Source of the DNA: Desulfonatronospira sp. | Lineage (GTDB): Bacteria > Desulfobacterota > Desulfovibrionia > Desulfovibrionales > Desulfonatronovibrionaceae | Assembly (NCBI GenBank): GCA_003563255.1 | Contig: PWSL01000345.1 | Location: 1-11,538, forward strand | Reading direction: 5' to 3' | Length of the DNA stretch: 11,538 bases | Shown here: positions 8,105-11,538 of the stretch, piece by piece | How positions within the stretch are numbered: position 1 is the first letter of the stretch | Layout: each line of letters starts with the position of its first letter | Program-made: the position numbers and the translations under genes | Notes under the pieces: model-generated | The model's database searches: none | Seen by the model: only the letters and a program-made list of their open reading frames with translations | Told to the model about the DNA's origin: nothing

Positions 8105-8931
8105 ATGTTTTCGACGATTTTTAAGGTGATTCTGGTGTCCTGGACATGATGCACCCTGTGAATTCCAACCTGCTTTGCGGCCATGAGTGCCGTTCCCACC
8201 TGTGTAGGCATCCCTCTTTCCTGAAGTTCCAGTCCCAACAACCTGCTCCACATGGACTTGTAGGACAAGCCCACAAAAAGCGGGCGTCCCAGAACATGAA
8301 AACACTCCATGTTTCTCATAAGTTCCAGGTTATGTTCAAGGGTCTTGCCAAAACCTATGCCCGGGTCTAGAACTATACGGTTCTCAGGCATTCCGGCTCG
8401 AACAAGCCTGGTGAGGTTGGTTTCGAAAAAAGAAAGAATCTCGCGGGTTACATCAGTGTAACGTGGGTCTGTCTGCATGTTTTCAGGGCGGTCCAGGGTG
8501 TGCATCAATACATATCCCGGCTTGTACTGCAGCAGCACATCCAGAAGTTCAGGATCAAAGCGACAGGCTGAGATATCGTTAATGATAACCGCCCCGGCCT
8601 CCAGGCACCTGGATGCAACCCTGGATTTGTAAGTATCCACTGATATTATTGCATCCCGGTTGACATCCAGAAGGTTCTCAAGGACCGGCAAAACTCTTGT
8701 CATTTCGCTCTCTGCGCTCACGCTCTGAGAAAACGGCCTCGTGCTCTCCCCACCCAAATCCAGAATATGCGCTCCCTGATTCAGAAGCTCAAGCCCGTGC
8801 CGGGCAGCGGCCTCTGGCTCAAAATGCCTGCCCCCGTCGAAAAAGGAATCCGGAGTGATATTTACGATACCCGCAATCAAAAAAGGGGCGGGACCTATCA
8901 CCCCGCCCCCCCGAACATACCATGTTACCAT
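8095..8931 (-). CDS. folP: Dihydropteroate synthase
   Basis: Joins 6-hydroxymethyl-dihydropterin pyrophosphate with p-aminobenzoate in folate synthesis; a cytosolic TIM barrel and the sulfonamide target. It is 278 aa, normal length. Visible signatures in order: IAGIVNITPDSFFDGGRH (residues 19-36), GAHILDLGGESTRPFSQ, AIISVDTYKSRVA, INDISACRFD, VLMHT, and IVLDPGIGFGKT. The C-terminal pterin/phosphate motif reads RVHHVQDTR where the family normally has RVHDV; the Arg and His ligands are kept and only the following Asp is replaced. The start is ATG 8931, with a modest AGGG about 10 nt upstream. A terminator-shaped hairpin lies within codons 8-18. It is separated from ftsH by two repeat elements and overlaps cdaA by 10 nt. 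folP after ftsH is a common proteobacterial order. Confidence 0.96.
   Translation of the reverse strand: MVTWYVRGGGVIGPAPFLIAGIVNITPDSFFDGGRHFEPEAAARHGLELLNQGAHILDLGGESTRPFSQSVSAESEMTRVLPVLENLLDVNRDAIISVDTYKSRVASRCLEAGAVIINDISACRFDPELLDVLLQYKPGYVLMHTLDRPENMQTDPRYTDVTREILSFFETNLTRLVRAGMPENRIVLDPGIGFGKTLEHNLELMRNMECFHVLGRPLFVGLSYKSMWSRLLGLELQERGMPTQVGTALMAAKQVGIHRVHHVQDTRITLKIVENICS
8879..8909 (-). terminator. Terminator-like hairpin inside the start of folP
   Basis: On the minus strand GGGGCGGG (8909-8902) and CCCGCCCC (8892-8885) form a perfect 8-bp all-GC stem with a 9-nt loop, followed at once by six T (8884-8879). This is the full shape of an intrinsic terminator, but it lies 22 nt inside the folP coding sequence. 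It may attenuate transcription into folP-cdaA-cdaR unless a ribosome is initiating there, or it may be a by-product of Gly/Pro-rich codons. Function is inferred only. Confidence 0.4.
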
Positions 8932-8948
8932 GTTAAAATACCCTGGCT

Positions 8949-9023
8949 GATATCTGTTCAGCGCATCTTAGAAAAGCAGGGGGGCCAGTCCCCGTGCTAC
9001 ATGTAAAGTGCTGAACAGCTATC
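8949..9023 (+). repeat. REP/MITE-like element 3, collapsed copy
   Basis: A 75-bp copy bounded by GATATCTGTTCAGC (8949-8962) and GCTGAACAGCTATC (9010-9023), a 14-bp inverted repeat with one mismatch. The centre is reduced: GCAGGGG (left arm) is fused straight to GGCCAGTCCCC (8983-8993, right arm), so the hairpin body is missing. The right flank GTGCTACATGTAAAGTGCTGAACAG matches the reverse of element 5's left flank with only C/T and G/A changes. It lies just upstream of folP, ending 17 nt before the ATG. Confidence 0.7.
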
Positions 9024-9050
9024 CTGGTTGAATGTCAAATGTATGGCTAC

Positions 9051-9200
9051 TTAACACTACAGCGACACTTTGTGTTAGTTATTGCCTCAGCCACCGGGGA
9101 CAGGCACTTTTGCCGAACTCAAACCGTAAGATAGCTGGGCTCTCGGCAGCAAAAGAGCCAGTCCCCTTCAAGTTCAAATAACGTGTCGCTGTAGTGTTAA
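9051..9200. repeat. REP/MITE-like element 4 with perfect 18-bp terminal inverted repeats
   Basis: Ends are TTAACACTACAGCGACAC (9051-9068) and its exact complement GTGTCGCTGTAGTGTTAA (9183-9200). Inside, GGGGACAGGCAC (9096-9107) and GAGCCAGTCCCC (9155-9166) are the hairpin arms. They pair except for two A-A mismatches, and the stem continues with CTTTTG/CAAAAG. If TTAA at each end is a target duplication, the true inverted repeat is 14 bp. The right end covers the ftsH stop codon (9197-9199). The left 90 bp recur inverted in element 2. No ORF is present; it looks like a non-autonomous mobile element. Confidence 0.8.
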
Positions 9201-11113
9201 GACTCTATCTTGAAACCAGAGTCATCCTCCCCGTCCGAATCGCTGTCACTGTTATCATCGCTTTGTTTCTTTTTTTCACTGGCCTTATCTTTCTCCTGCT
9301 TCAGTTCTTCCTCTATGGGAGGCAACTCCTCGCCCTGCATCAGCCTGTCCACTTCCTTGCCTGTGATGGTTTCCCTGTCCAGAAGAGCTGCTGAAATGCG
9401 GTGCAGATTGTCCATATTATCCTTGAGAAGCATTTTAGCCCGGTCATAGCCATCCTGTACGATTCGTTTGACCTCGGCGTCTATGAGCTTGGCTGTGTCC
9501 TCGCTGTACTCTTTGTGCTGCACAAACTCCCGCCCCAGAAAAACTTCTTCTCCCTTACCCCCGAAGGAAAGCGGCCCCAAAGTCTCGCTCATACCCCATT
9601 CGCAGACCATTTTCCTGGCCATCTTTGAGGCCCTCTCGATATCGTTGCCGGCCCCGGTGGTCATCTGGTTGAAGACCAGTTCCTCGGCCACCCGGCCACC
9701 CAGAAGTACCGAGAGATTGTTTTCCAGGTAGGTCTTGGAATAATTGTGCCGCTCGTCCTCGGGAAGCTGCATGGTGACTCCCAGGGCACGTCCCCTGGGA
9801 ATGATGGAAACCTTATGGATGGGATCAGTCCCTGGCAGAAGCTTGGCCACCAGGGTATGCCCGGCCTCGTGATAAGCAGTTGTTTTCTTTTCTTCTTCGC
9901 TCAAGATTATGCTTCTTCTTTCCTTGCCCATGAGCACCTTGTCCTTGGCCTCCTCAAAATCCTCCATGCTTACCTGATCCTTGTCCTTCTTGGCCGCCTG
10001 CAGGGCTGCCTCGTTGACCAGGTTTTCCAGGTCTGCACCGGAAAATCCAGGTGTGCCCCGGGCGATAACATCCATATCCACCCCCTGAGCCAGAGGAGTC
10101 TTACGGCTGTGCACTTCCAGGATGTGCTTACGCCCGGCCAGGTCTGGATTGGGTACCACCACCTGCCTGTCAAAACGTCCGGGTCTGAGAAGCGCCGGGT
10201 CCAGCACGTCCGGGCGGTTGGTGGCGGCTATCAGGATGACGCCTTCGTTGGATTCGAAGCCGTCCATTTCCACCAGCAACTGATTCAGGGTCTGCTCCCG
10301 CTCATCGTGGCCGCCTCCCAGACCGGCACCTCTCTGACGGCCCACCGCATCTATTTCGTCGATGAATATCAGACAGGGGGCATTCTTTTTGCCTTGCACA
10401 AACAGGTCCCTGACCCTGGAGGCTCCCACACCCACAAACATTTCGACGAAATCCGATCCAGAAATCGAGAAAAAAGGCACACCGGCCTCACCGGCCACAG
10501 CTCTGGCCAGCAGGGTTTTGCCTGTTCCAGGGGAACCAACCAGCAACACTCCCTTGGGTATACGTCCCCCAAGCCTGGTGAATTTCTTGGGGTCACTTAA
10601 AAAGTCCACAACTTCGGTAAGCTCGTCCTTAGCCTCATCCACTCCGGCCACATCTGAAAAGGTGACCTTGCTGTCTTCCTGGGCCACCAGCTTGGCCTTG
10701 GACTTGCCGAAAGACATGGCCTTGCCCCCGCCGCCCTGCATCTGGCGCATAAAAAATATCCACACTGCTATAAGCAGCAGAATTGGAAACCAGGAAATAA
10801 AGACTGTCATGAGCATGGAACCTTCGTCTTCAGGTTCCGCCTCCACCTGGACATTATTTCTCAGGAGCTTATCCACAAAGTTGGGGTCCTCAGGATGGTA
10901 GGACACAAACCTCTGATCGTCGAAGGTAACTCCAGAAACCTCCTGTCCCTTGATCTTTACCGCCATGACCTCGCCCTGCTCAATCCTGTCCAGCAGCTCG
11001 GTATATGTTAATCTTTCATATTGTTCCTGAGGCTGGTTGAACATGTTGAAAAGCATGATCAAAACCACCGAGATGGTCGCCCAGAGCAAAAGGTTTTTGG
11101 AAAAAGTGTTCAA
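9197..11113 (-). CDS. ftsH: ATP-dependent zinc metalloprotease FtsH
   Basis: Membrane-bound AAA+ protease that degrades misfolded membrane proteins and regulatory substrates, working as a hexamer. It is 638 aa. Two transmembrane helices (about 7-24 and 102-122) flank a small extracytoplasmic domain. The AAA module has Walker A GSPGTGKT (193-200), Walker B LIFIDEID (248-255), and the second region of homology with RPGRFDR (310-316). The protease domain has HEAGH (415-419), and the third zinc ligand is probably Asp491 in GAGNDIERA. The C-terminal tail (about 595-638) is charged, with a Lys/Glu stretch and then an Asp/Ser run ([16 protein letters not shown]). The start is TTG at 11113, supported by GGAGGG 6 nt upstream. 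The stop codon abuts repeat element 4. It is the first gene of the minus-strand series, with only repeats upstream in the window. Confidence 0.97.
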   Translation of the reverse strand: MNTFSKNLLLWATISVVLIMLFNMFNQPQEQYERLTYTELLDRIEQGEVMAVKIKGQEVSGVTFDDQRFVSYHPEDPNFVDKLLRNNVQVEAEPEDEGSMLMTVFISWFPILLLIAVWIFFMRQMQGGGGKAMSFGKSKAKLVAQEDSKVTFSDVAGVDEAKDELTEVVDFLSDPKKFTRLGGRIPKGVLLVGSPGTGKTLLARAVAGEAGVPFFSISGSDFVEMFVGVGASRVRDLFVQGKKNAPCLIFIDEIDAVGRQRGAGLGGGHDEREQTLNQLLVEMDGFESNEGVILIAATNRPDVLDPALLRPGRFDRQVVVPNPDLAGRKHILEVHSRKTPLAQGVDMDVIARGTPGFSGADLENLVNEAALQAAKKDKDQVSMEDFEEAKDKVLMGKERRSIILSEEEKKTTAYHEAGHTLVAKLLPGTDPIHKVSIIPRGRALGVTMQLPEDERHNYSKTYLENNLSVLLGGRVAEELVFNQMTTGAGNDIERASKMARKMVCEWGMSETLGPLSFGGKGEEVFLGREFVQHKEYSEDTAKLIDAEVKRIVQDGYDRAKMLLKDNMDNLHRISAALLDRETITGKEVDRLMQGEELPPIEEELKQEKDKASEKKKQSDDNSDSDSDGEDDSGFKIES

Positions 11114-11119
11114 TATCTT

Positions 11120-11125
11120 CCCTCC
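11120..11125 (-). promoter_or_regulatory. Shine-Dalgarno supporting the TTG start of ftsH
   Basis: GGAGGG on the minus strand, 6 nt before TTG 11113. It is a strong site, and the N-terminus it gives ([11 protein letters not shown]) leads directly into the first membrane helix as in other FtsH proteins. Confidence 0.75.
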
Positions 11126-11148
11126 AGAAAAAAAGGATCAGCTTGTCT

Positions 11149-11178
11149 CTACAGCGAAACTATCACTACGGCGAAACT
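11149..11178. repeat. Tandem 13-bp motif upstream of ftsH
   Basis: CTACAGCGAAACT (11149-11161) and CTACGGCGAAACT (11166-11178) are direct repeats with a 17-bp period and one mismatch, 36-65 bp upstream of the ftsH start. The related CACTACAGCGAAACTT recurs at 11418-11433 as the outer end of element 6. They may be stacked element ends or a binding site; the sequence alone does not decide. Confidence 0.5.
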
Positions 11179-11180
11179 TC

Positions 11181-11355
11181 GTATCTGTTTAGCGCTTTGC
11201 ATGTGGCACGGGGACTGGCTCTTCCGGGACCCGCTTGTCCCAAAAAATTAGTCATTTTGAGCACAAAATGATGCTCAAGAGGGTCCTGGAGTGCCTGTCC
11301 CCGTTAGCCGAGGCGATAATTAACACAAAGTGTCGCTGTAGTGCTAAACAGATAC
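11181..11355 (-). repeat. REP/MITE-like element 5
   Basis: A 175-bp copy with perfect 13-bp terminal inverted repeats, GTATCTGTTTAGC (11181-11193) and GCTAAACAGATAC (11343-11355). Hairpin arms are GGGGACTGGCTC (11210-11221) and GTGCCTGTCCCC (11291-11302), the same pairing as element 4 seen on the opposite strand, with T-T mismatches. An inner stem pairs CCGGGACCC with GGGTCCTGG, and a further 7-bp palindrome is TTGAGCA/TGCTCAA (11257-11278). The right flank (11303-11343) carries the CACTACAGCGACAC-type arm in reverse, 49/53 identical to the arm of element 2. Confidence 0.8.
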
Positions 11356-11374
11356 TGGTATCAAATCTCCATTC

Positions 11375-11402
11375 GGGACAGGAACCTCCCGTACTTATTT
11401 TT
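11375..11402 (+). repeat. Half-element fragment related to element 2
   Basis: GGGACAGG-AACC-TCCCG-TACTTATTTTT resembles the left arm of element 2 (6194-6221), with a one-base gap and a few substitutions. No matching right arm follows before element 6 starts, so it looks like a truncated copy between elements 5 and 6. Confidence 0.45.
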
Positions 11403-11417
11403 ATAAAAGAGGATTAT

Positions 11418-11519
11418 CACTACAGCGAAACTTATATATTGACCTCCGGGGACTGGCTCTTTTGCCGCCTGATTTTTTGTTCAATTGTAAGTTATCAAAC
11501 GGCAAAAGTGCCTGTCCCC
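11418..11519 (-). repeat. REP/MITE-like element 6, possibly cut by window edge
   Basis: The outer end is CACTACAGCGAAACTT (11418-11433). Hairpin arms are GGGGACTGGCTC (11448-11459) and GTGCCTGTCCCC (11508-11519). The stem includes a perfect 9-bp CTTTTGCCG/CGGCAAAAG (11459-11467, 11500-11508) and the family's two T-T mismatches. The remaining 19 bases to the window end may hold part of its far flank. Together with element 5 and the fragment it fills the 425-nt stretch upstream of ftsH, in which I see no gene. Confidence 0.7.
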
Positions 11520-11538
11520 AATTGAGACAGGTTATAAA

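Noticed and set aside
8105..8305. N-terminal extension of cdaA by 67 residues
   Set aside because: It is a shadow frame of folP with unlikely composition; CdaA proteins start close to the first membrane helix, as with ATG 8104.
9746..10600. Long plus-strand reading frame of 284 codons
   Set aside because: Antisense shadow of the ftsH AAA and protease domains.
11235..11525. Plus-strand reading frame of 96 codons upstream of ftsH
   Set aside because: Runs through elements 5 and 6 and the fragment between them; no recognisable protein features or ribosome site.
11114..11538. CRISPR array suggested by repeated short motifs
   Set aside because: The repeats are inverted, unevenly spaced hairpin arms with variable lengths, not direct repeats with uniform spacers.

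Overview
The window reads as a stretch of core chromosome from a sulfate-reducing Desulfovibrionales-type bacterium (former Deltaproteobacteria). This rests on the gene order ftsH-folP-cdaA-cdaR-glmM-galU and on the protein character. A haloalkaliphilic relative such as Desulfonatronospira is plausible, but the exact genus is a guess from memory of similar repeat-rich genomes.

All eight genes lie on the minus strand, so transcription runs from high to low coordinates. The order is ftsH (membrane AAA+ protease, TTG start), folP (dihydropteroate synthase), cdaA (diadenylate cyclase), cdaR/ybbR (membrane-anchored CdaA regulator), glmM (phosphoglucosamine mutase), galU (UDP-glucose pyrophosphorylase), priA (replication-restart helicase), and asnS (asparaginyl-tRNA synthetase, cut by the left window edge). 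folP overlaps cdaA by 10 nt, cdaA-cdaR are 45 nt apart, galU-priA 82 nt and priA-asnS 17 nt. This suggests co-transcribed blocks. cdaA-cdaR-glmM is the c-di-AMP module known from Firmicutes: it couples second-messenger synthesis to the enzyme that makes the cell-wall precursor glucosamine-1-phosphate, and here it sits beside folate, protein-quality-control and sugar-nucleotide genes.

The larger gaps (ftsH upstream, ftsH/folP, cdaR/glmM, glmM/galU) are filled by one family of short, non-coding, REP/MITE-like elements. Their core is an imperfect hairpin with arms GGGGACAGGCAC and GAGCCAGTCCCC. The arms pair except at two conserved A-A (or T-T on the other strand) mismatches. The cores carry outer inverted repeats of two kinds, CTGTTTAGC/GCTAAACAG and CACTACAGCGACAC/GTGTCGCTGTAGTG. 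At least five elements plus one fragment are present, including a chimera, a collapsed copy, and a 90-bp, 93%-identical inverted pair flanking folP-cdaA-cdaR. No transposase gene is in the window. The other notable signal is a textbook terminator-shaped hairpin plus U-tract inside the first codons of folP, a possible attenuator for the c-di-AMP genes downstream.

No tRNA, rRNA, CRISPR array or complete insertion sequence was seen. The long plus-strand reading frames are shadows of the minus-strand genes.
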